A stretch of 64,000 nucleotides of DNA from Streptomyces spongiicola (GCF_003122365.1 NZ_CP029254.1:4613501-4677500); one strand, 5' to 3'; numbered from the stretch's first letter, positions 1 to 10,884 are shown. Notes: generated by a model not told the origin, from the sequence alone. Translations and numbers: made by a program.

Positions 1-158
1 GCGCATACGGCGACCCCGGCAGTACCCGTACCTGGGTGCTGCGCGTCGGCCCCGCCACACAGAAGCTGGCCGGGCTCGGCACGGAGACCGAGACGCTGCC
101 CGAACTCGCGGCCGACGTCGCCCGCGCCGTCGCGGAGCGCCTGGAGAAGCCCGCATGA
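1..158 (+). CDS. cas7e: Cas7e (Cse4/CasC), C-terminal fragment only
   Basis: Only the last 51 codons are in the window; the gene enters from the left edge in the frame whose first complete codon begins at base 3 and stops with TGA at 156-158. The fragment reads AYGDPGSTRTWVLRVGP near its start and ends in an alanine- and leucine-rich helix. Cas7e is the backbone subunit that polymerises along crRNA in the type I-E Cascade complex. The assignment rests mainly on position: in type I-E operons cas7e directly precedes cas5e, and here the stop overlaps the cas5e start by 4 bases (ATGA). The fragment alone is too short for an independent family call. Cas3, Cse1 and Cse2 would be expected further left, outside the window. 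Confidence 0.75.
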   Translation, partial: AYGDPGSTRTWVLRVGPATQKLAGLGTETETLPELAADVARAVAERLEKPA

Positions 159-889
159 GCGTGCTCGTCCTCCGCCTGGCCGGTCCGCTGCAATCCTGGG
201 GAGCCTCCTCCCGGTTCACCCGCCGCACCACCGAATCGGCTCCGACGAAGAGCGGCGTGGTCGGCCTGCTCGCCGCTGCGGCCGGCATCGAACGAGGCGA
301 CGACGAGCGCCTCGCTCCGCTCGCGGCACTCCGGTTCGGGGTGCGCATCGACCAGCCGGGCACCCGCATCCGGGACTTCCAGACCGCCCACCACGGCGTC
401 ACCGGCACGTCCATGCCCCTGTCCGAGCGGTTCTACCTCGCCGATGCCGTCTTCGTCGCCGCCGTCGAGGGTGACCACGCCCTGCTCAGCGAACTGCACG
501 CCGCCCTGCACGCGCCGGCGTACCCGCCCTTCCTCGGCCGGCGCTCGTGCCCGCCCGCCGAGCCGCTCGTCCTGCAACTGCACGAGCACGCAGACGGCAT
601 CGAGGACGTGCTCAGGACCACGCCGTGGCAGGCCGCGGACTGGTACCGCAGGCGCCACCGGCCCCCGGACCACCTGACCGTGCTGCGTGAGGCGTCCGGC
701 GGCGAGAGCATCGAGACGGCGGACCTGCTCCGCGACCAGCCCGTCAGCTTCGACGCCGGCCGCCGGTTGCACGCGCCGCGCACCGTCGTCACCGACCCCG
801 TGCCCGTCCCGATCCCCGCGGGCGGCGATCCGCGGTACGCGCACGACCCCTTCACCGCCCTCGACTCCCTGGAGGAGGAAAGCGCCTGA
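155..889 (+). CDS. cas5e: Cas5e (CasD), Cascade subunit of type I-E CRISPR
   Basis: A 244-residue Cas5e protein, which caps the 5' handle of crRNA in the type I-E Cascade complex. The N-terminus MSVLVLRLAGPLQSWG is the family signature (beta strand followed by the LQSWG turn), and FTRRTTESAPTKSGVVGLL at about 22-40 matches the usual P-T-K-S segment. AYPPFLGRRSCPPAEP at about 124-139 is another conserved stretch. Length is normal for Cas5e. The ATG overlaps the cas7e stop (ATGA) and the gene's own stop overlaps the cas6e start, so translation is probably coupled. No truncation or frameshift is visible. Confidence 0.95.
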   Translation: MSVLVLRLAGPLQSWGASSRFTRRTTESAPTKSGVVGLLAAAAGIERGDDERLAPLAALRFGVRIDQPGTRIRDFQTAHHGVTGTSMPLSERFYLADAVFVAAVEGDHALLSELHAALHAPAYPPFLGRRSCPPAEPLVLQLHEHADGIEDVLRTTPWQAADWYRRRHRPPDHLTVLREASGGESIETADLLRDQPVSFDAGRRLHAPRTVVTDPVPVPIPAGGDPRYAHDPFTALDSLEEESA

Positions 890-1677
890 TGTTCATCTCC
901 CGATTCCGCGTCAACACCGCGCGATCCGGCGCGCGCCGCCTCCTGTCCTCGCCCCAGCCCCTCCACGCCGCCGTCATGTCGTCGTTCCCCGGCATCCTGC
1001 CCTCCGACCGCCCGGCGCCCGCCGCCCCCCGTGTGCTGTGGCGCCTGGACCAGCGGAGCCGCGCCGAGGTGCTCCTCCACATCGTCAGTCCCGACCGCCC
1101 CGACCTGACACATCTGGTCGAACAGGCCGGCTGGCCCGCCGCCGCCGACCCCGCGAACCCGGGCTGGCAGACCCGGCCCTACACACCGCTCCTCGACCGG
1201 CTGGGAGCGGGCGACCGCTGGGAGTTCCGGCTGACCGCCAACCCCGTGCACAACATCCGCCGCAAGGAGGGCGAACCACGCAAGACCACCGCCCATCTGA
1301 CCCCCACGCACCAGATGGGCTGGCTCCTCGACGAGAAACGCCAGCAGCGCCTCGGCTTCCGGGTCTGCGAGAAGCCCGCCGAGCGCAGGCTCCTGCCCGA
1401 GGGCACCACACACCATAGGCGCCCCCACCCGGGTGACCGCTACGAGCTGACCGTACGGGACACACGGTCCCTCTCCTTCACCAAGTCCCGCGACCCGGGC
1501 AGCAGTCAGGGCAGACAGGTCACCGTCGTCACGGCCACCTTCGAGGGACGGCTGGAGGTCACCGAGCCGGACGCCCTGCGCCGCGCGCTCACCCAGGGTG
1601 TCGGACGGGCCAGAGCGTACGGCTGCGGTCTCCTCACCCTGGCCCCCGTCGCCCACCCCGCCCCACGGACGCCATGA
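889..1677 (+). CDS. cas6e: Cas6e (Cse3/CasE), crRNA-processing endoribonuclease
   Basis: A 262-residue Cas6e that cuts pre-crRNA at the base of the repeat hairpin and stays bound to the 3' handle. It starts MFISRFRVN, typical for the family; H26 in the LHAAV segment corresponds in position to the catalytic histidine of E. coli Cas6e (H20). The C-terminal glycine-rich loop GVGRARAYGCGLL at about 237-249 is the RAMP signature. Its presumed substrate is the CCCCGC/GCGGGG hairpin in the adjacent array repeats. The start codon overlaps the cas5e stop and its TGA overlaps the cas1 ATG (ATGA at 1674-1677). Confidence 0.95.
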   Translation: MFISRFRVNTARSGARRLLSSPQPLHAAVMSSFPGILPSDRPAPAAPRVLWRLDQRSRAEVLLHIVSPDRPDLTHLVEQAGWPAAADPANPGWQTRPYTPLLDRLGAGDRWEFRLTANPVHNIRRKEGEPRKTTAHLTPTHQMGWLLDEKRQQRLGFRVCEKPAERRLLPEGTTHHRRPHPGDRYELTVRDTRSLSFTKSRDPGSSQGRQVTVVTATFEGRLEVTEPDALRRALTQGVGRARAYGCGLLTLAPVAHPAPRTP

Positions 1678-2666
1678 GCACGGTCTCCCGGCGCCCGGCA
1701 CTCACCCCGAGACACCTCACCCGCACCGGTGAACGCCTCTCCTTCGTCTATCTGGAACGCTGTACGGTCCACCGCGACGCGAACGCCATCACGGCCCAGG
1801 ACGCCGAGGGAACCACCCACATTCCCTCCGCGACCATCGGCACCCTGCTCCTCGGCCCCGGCACGCGGATCACCCACCAGGCCATGAGCGTTCTGGGCGA
1901 GACCGGCGCGGCGGTCTGCTGGGTCGGTGAACACGGCGTGCGCTACTACGCGTCCGGCCGGGCCCTCAGCCGTACCTCCGCCCTCGTGGAGGCGCAGGCC
2001 CGGCAATGGGCCAATCCCCGAAGCCGCCTCGCCGTGGCACGCGAGATGTACCGGCTGCGCTTCCCGGACGAGGACCCCTCCGGTCTCACCCGGCAGGAAC
2101 TCCTCGGCCGTGAGGGGAAACGGGTCAAGGACCACTACCGGGCCGAAGCCGCCCGCACGGGCGTCCCCTGGCGGGGCCGCCGCTACGTTCCCGGCGACTT
2201 CAGCAGCGGTGACGCCGTCAACCAGGCCGTCACCGCCGCCGCCCAGTGCATGTACGGGATCGCCCACGCCGTCGTCACCTCGCTCGGCTGCAGCCCCGCT
2301 CTCGGCTTCGTCCACTCCGGCCACGAACTCTCCTTCGTCCTGGACATCGCCGATCTCTACAAGACCGAGATCGGCATCCCCGTCGCCTTCGACGTGGCCG
2401 CACAGGACGAGGAGGACGCCGGCTCTCGCACCCGCCGCGCTCTGCGGGACCGCATCAACGACACATCGCTGCTGAACCGGTGCGTAGACGACATCAAGCG
2501 ACTGCTGCTCCCGGAACCGGCCGGCGACACCGCAACCGGCGGCCACCAGGACGCGACCCCGGGCGTGGCACCCGACGTGGTCACCCTCCACAGCGACGGC
2601 GGCCGCCAGGTCCCCTCCGGCGTCAACTACGGCGGAGGGGACGACTACGGAGAGTCGCTCTGGTGA
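1674..2666 (+). CDS. cas1: Cas1e, CRISPR spacer integrase
   Basis: Metal-dependent integrase that, with Cas2, inserts new spacers at the leader end of the array. The 330-residue protein keeps the catalytic residues at E146 (in REGKRV), H214 (FVHSG), D224 and D227 (LDIADLY), corresponding to E141/H208/D218/D221 of E. coli Cas1. Residues 1 to about 290 form the usual fold. The last roughly 45 residues are a glycine- and aspartate-rich tail that makes the protein somewhat longer than the E. coli homologue (about 305). It overlaps cas6e upstream and cas2 downstream by 4 bases each. Confidence 0.96.
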   Translation: MSTVSRRPALTPRHLTRTGERLSFVYLERCTVHRDANAITAQDAEGTTHIPSATIGTLLLGPGTRITHQAMSVLGETGAAVCWVGEHGVRYYASGRALSRTSALVEAQARQWANPRSRLAVAREMYRLRFPDEDPSGLTRQELLGREGKRVKDHYRAEAARTGVPWRGRRYVPGDFSSGDAVNQAVTAAAQCMYGIAHAVVTSLGCSPALGFVHSGHELSFVLDIADLYKTEIGIPVAFDVAAQDEEDAGSRTRRALRDRINDTSLLNRCVDDIKRLLLPEPAGDTATGGHQDATPGVAPDVVTLHSDGGRQVPSGVNYGGGDDYGESLW

Positions 2667-3025
2667 CCGTCATCGTCCTCACCAACTGCCCCGCCGGTCT
2701 GCGTGGCTTCCTGACACGCTGGCTGCTGGAGATCTCCGCGGGCGTGTTCGTGGGCAACCCCTCCGCCAGAATCCGCGACCTGCTCTGGGAAGAAGTCCGG
2801 CAGTTCGCGAACCAGGGCCGTGCCCTGCTGGCCCACACCACGAACAACGAGCAGGGCTTCACTTTCCGCACCCACGACCACGCGTGGCACCCGACCGACC
2901 TCGAAGGAGCCACCCTTATCCGCCGCCCCGACCCGACCGCACCGCCCCCGGCGGCGACTCCCCGCAGCGAACCGCCATCGGGCTGGAGCAGGGCCGCCAA
3001 ACGCCGCCGCTTCGGCAGGAGCTGA
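2663..3025 (+). CDS. cas2: Cas2e, CRISPR adaptation protein
   Basis: A 120-residue Cas2e, the structural dimer that bridges two Cas1 dimers and measures spacer length. It starts at GTG 2663, overlapping the cas1 stop (GTGA), and reads VTVIVLTNCPAGLRGFLTRW, the typical Cas2e opening; GVFVGNPSARIRDLLWE at about 27-43 is the conserved core. Residues beyond about 90 form a proline-rich then basic tail ending AAKRRRFGRS, longer than E. coli Cas2 (94 residues). Tails of this type occur in actinobacterial Cas2e and may contact DNA; that role is inference. The leader and array follow directly. Confidence 0.94.
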   Translation: MTVIVLTNCPAGLRGFLTRWLLEISAGVFVGNPSARIRDLLWEEVRQFANQGRALLAHTTNNEQGFTFRTHDHAWHPTDLEGATLIRRPDPTAPPPAATPRSEPPSGWSRAAKRRRFGRS

Positions 3026-3118
3026 CGCCACATCATGACCCACATGCCGGATTCGCCGGAAACTGCGAAAGTCCCCGGAAACCGCCCCCGCCGCCGCTAA
3101 ACCCCCAGCTCAACCAGT
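3026..3118 (+). promoter_or_regulatory. CRISPR leader
   Basis: 93 bases between the cas2 stop and the first repeat, with no ORF of its own. It is the expected site of the array promoter and of new spacer insertion. Leader polarity is supported by the opposite array end, where the last repeat (6353-6381) is degenerate, as is usual at the trailer. I see no clear -10/-35 pair and no IHF-like site. Confidence 0.75.
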
Positions 3119-6100
3119 CTGCTCCCCGCACCCGCGGGGATGGTCCCTGATATCCGAGCCACGTTTTCCCGCACCCCGTCTGCTCCCCGCACCCGCGGGG
3201 ATGGTCCCCCGCTGGCAGATGCGGTAGTGCGCAGTAAGCGCTGCTCCCCGCACCCGCGGGGATGGTCCCGTGAACGCCACACGGCAGATCGTTGACGCGC
3301 TCTGCTCCCCGCACCCGCGGGGATGGTCCCCTGTACGCGGGACTCGACGTAATCCTGACCGCCTGCTCCCCGCACCCGCGGGGATGGTCCCCGCCGTGCT
3401 TGACGAAAATCATCAGTTCCCAGCTGCTCCCCGCACCCGCGGGGATGGTCCCGTCCGGGCATTCCAGCGCGCGCAGAGGTGGAACTGCTCCCCGCACCCG
3501 CGGGGATGGTCCCTCGGAGCCACCCACCTACCGCGCCATCTGCGGCTGCTCCCCGCACCCGCGGGGATGGTCCCCGCCTGGCGGCCCCGGCCGAGCCGAT
3601 CGGGCTCTGCTCCCCGCACCCGCGGGGATGGTCCCGAACACCGTCGCGCGCTCCACCCACGTCCGGGCTGCTCCCCGCACCCGCGGGGATGGTCCCGACC
3701 TTGCGGCTCTGCGCGGTGCCCGATTTGTCTGCTCCCCGCACCCGCGGGGATGGTCCCACGATCTGATAGCGGTTGTCAGCGCTGGTCATCTGCTCCCCGC
3801 ACCCGCGGGGATGGTCCCCCGGTCGGGCGGTGGACGCAGGGCGAGGGCGACTGCTCCCCGCACCCGCGGGGATGGTCCCGGACGCCACCGGCTTTCATCT
3901 GTTCTGGTTCGCTGCTCCCCGCACCCGCGGGGATGGTCCCGGCGGGAAGTCGAGCACGTTGCCAAACTCCCCCTGCTCCCCGCACCCGCGGGGATGGTCC
4001 GGCGAGTCCCGGCACCAGGTCGGCTCCGGTGAGCTGCTCCCCGCACCCGCGGGGATGGTCCTCGGATCTTGGCCTGGTCGATGACGATGCGCTGCTGCTC
4101 CCCGCACCCGCGGGGATGGTCCCAAGTGGTTCGGGTACAACCTCGGGGACCCGAACTGCTCCCCGCACCCGCGGGGATGGTCCCCAGGCCGGATACCAGC
4201 TCGCTGCCGGGCTGCCCTGCTCCCCGCACCCGCGGGGATGGTCCTCCGCCGCCCAACGGCTTCCAGGCGCTGAGCCACTGCTCCCCGCACCCGCGGGGAT
4301 GGTCCCTCGGCGACAAGGGCAAGCGCGCGCTCGCGTCGCTGCTCCCCGCACCCGCGGGGATGGTCCCGGCGCGTTTGTCATCACGCTGGACAGTAGTACC
4401 TGCTCCCCGCACCCGCGGGGATGGTCCCTGTGCTCGCTGTGCACGAGACATCTCTAGCTGCTGCTCCCCGCACCCGCGGGGATGGTCCCATCACCAACGA
4501 CATCGAGCGCGCGCTCCTCTGCTGCTCCCCGCACCCGCGGGGATGGTCCCGCCGGCATCCTCGAACCCCGGGTCGACCGCGGCTGCTCCCCGCACCCGCG
4601 GGGATGGTCCCGCGCGGCTGCGGGCGCGCGTGGCGGAGCTGGACTGCTCCCCGCACCCGCGGGGATGGTCCCCGCCACCAGGGCGACCGTTGCCCACTCG
4701 GTGGCTGCTCCCCGCACCCGCGGGGATGGTCCTCATGTGGCCGCTCCTCGGGCAGGTCGTCCCGTCTGCTCCCCGCACCCGCGGGGATGGTCCCACGGCC
4801 AGGTGGTGCTCGCCGGGGGCACACATCTGCTCCCCGCACCCGCGGGGATGGTCCCTCTAAGGCCGCGCTGGAGGAGTTCAAGCGGAACTGCTCCCCGCAC
4901 CCGCGGGGATGGTCCCTGTCCCGGCAGGGCAGGCAGATCGACGGGCTACTGCTCCCCGCACCCGCGGGGATGGTCCCGTCCTGCACCATCTGCCACCGGT
5001 CCGTCGACGCTGCTCCCCGCACCCGCGGGGATGGTCCCGGCCGCTTATCGACCGTACAGCCCCTTAGTGGCTGCTCCCCGCACCCGCGGGGATGGTCCCT
5101 CCATGTACGCGTCCGGGGACCCGTGCGAGGTCTGCTCCCCGCACCCGCGGGGATGGTCCCGGGATGGACCGCGTCTACCTGAACCACTTCGCCTGCTCCC
5201 CGCACCCGCGGGGATGGTCCCGCGCTCGGGACCACAGGGTGACCAACTCCGGTCTGCTCCCCGCACCCGCGGGGATGGTCCCCGGACCGGTGCCGACTGC
5301 CGCCCGGTCGACCGCTGCTCCCCGCACCCGCGGGGATGGTCCCTCCAGCGTCACGTACTCCAGCGTCACGGGGTTCTGCTCCCCGCACCCGCGGGGATGG
5401 TCCCGTGCACGTGATCCGCTCCCACGCGTCGTTCAGCTGCTCCCCGCACCCGCGGGGATGGTCCCACCTGCAACAGCGGATCCGGGGCGTCCCAGCACTG
5501 CTCCCCGCACCCGCGGGGATGGTCCCGACGATTTCGGCACCGCCGTCGCCCTGTTCGACTGCTCCCCGCACCCGCGGGGATGGTCCCGGGTCGGGGAATT
5601 CGGAATCCCCCTGCTGTCGCTGCTCCCCGCACCCGCGGGGATGGTCCCGTCATCACTTCACGCGGCAGGGAAGCGACGCACTGCTCCCCGCACCCGCGGG
5701 GATGGTCCCGCGTGGGGCGACTCCGTCGAGACGGTGAACCTCTGCTCCCCGCACCCGCGGGGATGGTCCCGAGATCCGCACCCGCGGAGGCCACTGGACC
5801 GCCTGCTCCCCGCACCCGCGGGGATGGTCCCGGGATCGGGCAGAACGGCGGCCAGGAGACGGACTGCTCCCCGCACCCGCGGGGATGGTCCCAGTCGCAT
5901 ATTCCACTACAGGGCTGTACGGTCCTGCTCCCCGCACCCGCGGGGATGGTCCCCTGATCTATGCCGCGGGCACCACGGTGCTCCCCTGCTCCCCGCACCC
6001 GCGGGGATGGTCCCGACACGATGGTGCTGCGCAACGGGTTCGTCGGCTGCTCCCCGCACCCGCGGGGATGGTCCCGACACGATGGTGCTGCGCAACGGGT

Positions 6101-6381
6101 TCGTCGGCTGCTCCCCGCACCCGCGGGGATGGTCCCTTCGGCCACAACACGATGCGTTGCGACTTCGCCTGCTCCCCGCACCCGCGGGGATGGTCCCATG
6201 TAGCCCAGGAACGGCTCGATCTCCCGGCCGCTGCTCCCCGCACCCGCGGGGATGGTCCCGAGATGCGGCCGAGGTTGTCCAGCTCGATGCGCTGCTCCCC
6301 GCACCCGCGGGGATGGTCCCAAGGCGTCTTCGGCTGGAGGGTTGCTCAGATCCTGCTCCCCGCACCCGCGGGGATCGTCTC
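3119..6381 (+). CRISPR. Type I-E CRISPR array, 54 repeats and 53 spacers
   Basis: I located 54 copies of a 29-base repeat starting CTGCTCCCC, with a CCCCGC/GCGGGG stem around an ACCC loop, and ending ATGGTCCC. The period is 61 bases (29 + 32) throughout except one 33-base spacer at 6198-6230. The first repeat starts at 3119 and the last at 6353. The last repeat is degenerate (ATCGTCTC in place of ATGGTCCC). In repeats 15, 16, 19 and 27 only the final base differs (G, T, T, T). Spacers 48 (6015-6046) and 49 (6076-6107) are identical. The array is presumably transcribed rightward from the leader and cut by Cas6e. Spacer targets cannot be determined from the window. Confidence 0.99.
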
Positions 6382-6447
6382 ACCCCTGCCGGCTCCGTGC
6401 CCGCCCCGCTCCCGGGCTCCCCGGCTCCCGTGCCCGGAGGGCCCGTG

Positions 6448-7818
<1,371 letters not shown>

Positions 7819-8020
7819 GGGTGGTACTCCTTGTGGATGGCTGTGCTTTCCCGGGGGACGCGGTGTCCCGGTGCGGCTGTGCCGCGGTCCGGACCCCCGG
7901 CGGCGTGGCCGGGGCAGGGGGGCGCGTGGGTGCGCGCCGGTGCACGGTGCGGGGCACCGCACTCACCGTCCGCGGTGTGCGCGGTGTGCGCGGTGCCCCG
8001 TCGGTCGTGCTCTGGTCTGC
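7819..8020. other. glyA-sdaA spacer, no gene
   Basis: A 202-base gap with repeated GCGGTGTGC-like words at about 7971-7994 and a strong Shine-Dalgarno for sdaA at its left end. I see no ORF or RNA gene. Whether sdaA is read through from glyA or has its own promoter here is not decided by the sequence. Confidence 0.5.
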
Positions 8021-9283
8021 TTACAGACCAGGGTAGAGGGGGTGCTTCGCGGCGAGTGCCGAGACGCGTCCCTTCAGGGCCTGTGCATCGTACGAGGGCT
8101 TGAGCACCTCGGCGATGACGTCGGCGACCTCGCGGAAGTCCTCGGCCCGGAAGCCGCGGGTGGCGAGTGCCGGGGTGCCGATCCGCAGGCCTGAGGTGAC
8201 CATCGGGGGGCGCGGGTCGTTCGGGACGGCGTTGCGGTTGACGGTGATGCCGACCTCGTGGAGGCGGTCCTCGGCCTGCTGGCCGTCGAGCTCGGAGTGC
8301 CGCAGGTCCACGAGCACGAGGTGGACGTCCGTGCCGCCGGACAGGACGGAGACCCCGGCGCCGCCGACGTCGTCCTGGACGAGGCGCTCGGCGATGATCT
8401 TCGCGCCCTCCACGGTGCGCTGCTGGCGCTCCTTGAACTCCTCCGAGGCCGCGACCTTGAAGGACACCGCCTTGGCGGCGATCACATGCTCCAGCGGGCC
8501 GCCCTGCTGGCCGGGGAAGACCGCGGAGTTGATCTTCTTGGCCAGCTCGGCCGTGCAGAGGATCACACCGCCGCGCGGGCCGCCCAGCGTCTTATGGGTG
8601 GTCGTGGTCACGACATGGGCGTGCGGCACCGGGTTCGGGTGCAGCCCGGCGGCCACCAGACCCGCGAAGTGGGCCATGTCGACCATCAGGTACGCGCCGA
8701 CCTCGTCCGCGATCCGGCGGAACGCGGCGAAGTCCAGCTGGCGCGGGTACGCCGACCAGCCGGCGACGATCAGCTTCGGCCTGGACTCCTTGGCGAGCCG
8801 CTCCACCTCGGCCATGTCGACCTGGCCGGTGGCGTCGTCGACGTGGTAGGCGACCACGTTGTAGAGCTTGCCGGAGAAGTTGATCTTCATTCCGTGGGTC
8901 AGGTGCCCGCCGTGCGCGAGGTTCAGGCCCATGATGGTGTCGCCCGGCTTCAGCAGGGCGAACATCGCCGCCGCGTTGGCCTGGGCACCCGAGTGCGGCT
9001 GGACGTTCGCGTGCTCGGCGCCGAACAGCTCCTTGATGCGGTCGATCGCGATCTGCTCGACGACGTCGACGTGCTCGCAGCCGCCGTAGTAGCGGCGGCC
9101 GGGGTAGCCCTCGGCGTACTTGTTGGTCAGGACGGAGCCCTGCGCCTCCATGACCGCGACCGGGGCGAAGTTCTCCGAGGCGATCATTTCCAGGGTGGAC
9201 TGCTGGCGGCGGAGCTCGGCGTCGACGGCGGCGGCGACATCCGGGTCGAGCTCGTGGAGAGGGGTGTTGAGAAGCGACATCAT
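8021..9283 (-). CDS. glyA: Serine hydroxymethyltransferase
   Basis: PLP enzyme interconverting glycine plus 5,10-methylene-THF with serine plus THF. The 420-residue protein has the LEMIASENF motif (about 31-39), YAEGYPGRRYYGGCE (56-70) and the PLP lysine K231 in TTTTHKTLGGPRGG. Length and motifs are complete. The first ATG (9283) is preceded by AGGGA about 5 bases away; a second in-frame ATG follows directly at 9280. It lies 24 bases downstream of gcvH, so the two are almost certainly co-transcribed under the riboswitch upstream of gcvT. Together they convert two glycines to serine, CO2 and ammonia. Confidence 0.97.
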   Translation of the reverse strand: MMSLLNTPLHELDPDVAAAVDAELRRQQSTLEMIASENFAPVAVMEAQGSVLTNKYAEGYPGRRYYGGCEHVDVVEQIAIDRIKELFGAEHANVQPHSGAQANAAAMFALLKPGDTIMGLNLAHGGHLTHGMKINFSGKLYNVVAYHVDDATGQVDMAEVERLAKESRPKLIVAGWSAYPRQLDFAAFRRIADEVGAYLMVDMAHFAGLVAAGLHPNPVPHAHVVTTTTHKTLGGPRGGVILCTAELAKKINSAVFPGQQGGPLEHVIAAKAVSFKVAASEEFKERQQRTVEGAKIIAERLVQDDVGGAGVSVLSGGTDVHLVLVDLRHSELDGQQAEDRLHEVGITVNRNAVPNDPRPPMVTSGLRIGTPALATRGFRAEDFREVADVIAEVLKPSYDAQALKGRVSALAAKHPLYPGL

Positions 9284-9307
9284 GCGTTCCCTAGGGTCGG
9301 GTCCTGC

Positions 9308-9682
9308 TCAGCTGGCGAAATCGGTGTACTCGGCGGCGGAGAGCAGGTCCTCCGGCTCCTGCGCGACCCGCACCTTGAACAGCCAGCCGCCCTCGAAGGG
9401 GGCGGAGTTCACCAGCGACGGGTCGTCCACGACGTCCTGGTTGGCCTCGACGATCTCGCCCGTCACCGGGGAGTACAGATCGCTGACCGACTTGGTCGAT
9501 TCCAGTTCGCCGCAGGTCTCGCCCGCGGTCACCGTGTCACCGACCTCCGGGAGCTGGACGTAGACGACGTCGCCCAGGGCGTTCGCCGCGTGCTCCGTGA
9601 TGCCGACCGTCGAGACGCCGTCCTCGGCGGCCGACAGCCACTCGTGCTCCTTGCTGTACCGCAGCTGCTGGGGGTTGCTCAT
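9308..9682 (-). CDS. gcvH: Glycine cleavage system H protein
   Basis: Lipoyl carrier of the glycine cleavage complex, shuttling the aminomethyl group from GcvP to GcvT. 124 residues, normal length. The lipoyl-accepting lysine is K64 in ESTKSVSDLYSP, the classic motif. AGGAGAA precedes the ATG by about 8 bases. It sits between gcvT (86-base gap) and glyA (24-base gap). gcvP and the L-protein gene are not in the window and must lie elsewhere. Confidence 0.97.
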   Translation of the reverse strand: MSNPQQLRYSKEHEWLSAAEDGVSTVGITEHAANALGDVVYVQLPEVGDTVTAGETCGELESTKSVSDLYSPVTGEIVEANQDVVDDPSLVNSAPFEGGWLFKVRVAQEPEDLLSAAEYTDFAS

Positions 9683-9768
9683 GACCTGAATTCTCCTGTA
9701 CGCGGGGACGTGCTGCTGATGGGGGGATGCCGGAGTGAGTGCTCCCGGCGCCGGCGGAACCCGAGGGA

Positions 9769-10884
9769 CTACTTCCGGCGCTTGTAGAAGGGGAGCGCCA
9801 CGACCTCGTACGGCTCATGGGTACCGCGGACGTCCACGCCGACGCCCTCCGTGCCGGGCCCGGCGTGCGCGGCGTCCACGTAGGCCATGGCGAGCGGCTT
9901 CCCGAGGGTCGGCGAAGGGGCTCCGGAGGTGACCTCGCCGACGGCCTCGCCACCGGCGACCACGGTCATCCCGGCCCGGGGGACCCGGCGGCCCCGGGCG
10001 ACCAGGCCGACCAGCCTGCGCGGCGGGTTCGCGGCGGCGCGCTCGGCGGCGGCCTCCAGCGCCTTGCGGCCGACGAAGTCGCCCTCCTTCTCGAACTTCA
10101 CGACCCGGCCGAGACCGGCGTCGAAGGGGGTGAGCGACGTGGTCAGCTCGTGCCCGTACAGCGGCATGCCCGCCTCCAGGCGCAGCGTGTCCCGGCAGGA
10201 CAGGCCGCAGGGCACCAGGCCGGCCGGGGCGCCGGCCTCGGTCAGCGCCCGCCACAGCGCCTCCGCGTGCCGCGGCTCGACGAACAGCTCGAAGCCGTCC
10301 TCGCCGGTGTAGCCGGTGCGGGCGATCAGCGCCGGGACGCCGGCGACGGTGCCGGGGAGGCCGGCGTAGTACTTCAGTCCGTCCAGGTCGGCGTCGGTGA
10401 GCGAGCCGAGGATGCCCGGTGACTCGGGGCCCTGTACGGCGATGAGCGCATATGCGTCACGGTCGTCGCGTACGGCGGCGTCGAAGCCCTCGGCACGCTC
10501 CGTGAGGGCGTCGAGAACGGTCTGCGCGTTGGAGGCGTTGGCGACGACCATGTACTCCGTGTCGCCGAGGCGGTAGACGATCAGGTCGTCGAGGATGCCG
10601 CCGTCCTCCCGGCAGATCATCGTGTAGCGGGCGCGGCCGGTGGCGACGCCGCCGATGTTGCCGACCAGCGCGTAGTCCAGCAGGGCGGCGGCCTGCGGCC
10701 CGGTGACGGTGATCTCACCCATGTGGGAGAGGTCGAAGAGACCGGCCTTCGTCCGGACGGCGTGGTGCTCGTCGCGCTCGCTCGTGTACCGCAGCGGCAT
10801 GTCCCAGCCCGCGAAATCGGTCATGGTCGCGCCCAGCGAGCGATGCAGGGCGTCGAGTGAGGTGAGACGGGGGGCGTTGCTCAT
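9769..10884 (-). CDS. gcvT: Aminomethyltransferase, glycine cleavage T protein
   Basis: Transfers the methylene group from aminomethyl-lipoyl H protein to tetrahydrofolate, releasing ammonia. 371 residues from the ATG at 10884, which follows GGGAG with about 8 bases spacing and gives MSNAPRLTSLDALHRSLGA; an upstream in-frame ATG would add 15 residues that lie inside the riboswitch region, so I reject it. Recognisable motifs are the DFAGWDMPLRY segment, GLFDLSHMGEI, and GYTGEDGFELF in the folate-binding part. It heads the gcvT-gcvH-glyA series and is preceded by a tandem glycine riboswitch. Confidence 0.96.
   Translation of the reverse strand: MSNAPRLTSLDALHRSLGATMTDFAGWDMPLRYTSERDEHHAVRTKAGLFDLSHMGEITVTGPQAAALLDYALVGNIGGVATGRARYTMICREDGGILDDLIVYRLGDTEYMVVANASNAQTVLDALTERAEGFDAAVRDDRDAYALIAVQGPESPGILGSLTDADLDGLKYYAGLPGTVAGVPALIARTGYTGEDGFELFVEPRHAEALWRALTEAGAPAGLVPCGLSCRDTLRLEAGMPLYGHELTTSLTPFDAGLGRVVKFEKEGDFVGRKALEAAAERAAANPPRRLVGLVARGRRVPRAGMTVVAGGEAVGEVTSGAPSPTLGKPLAMAYVDAAHAGPGTEGVGVDVRGTHEPYEVVALPFYKRRK

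Noticed and set aside
5771..5802. Spacer 44 contains GCACCCGCGGAGG, similar to the repeat core GCACCCGCGGGGA
   Set aside because: Twelve-base similarity in GC-rich DNA; period and spacing of the array are normal, so not an extra half repeat.
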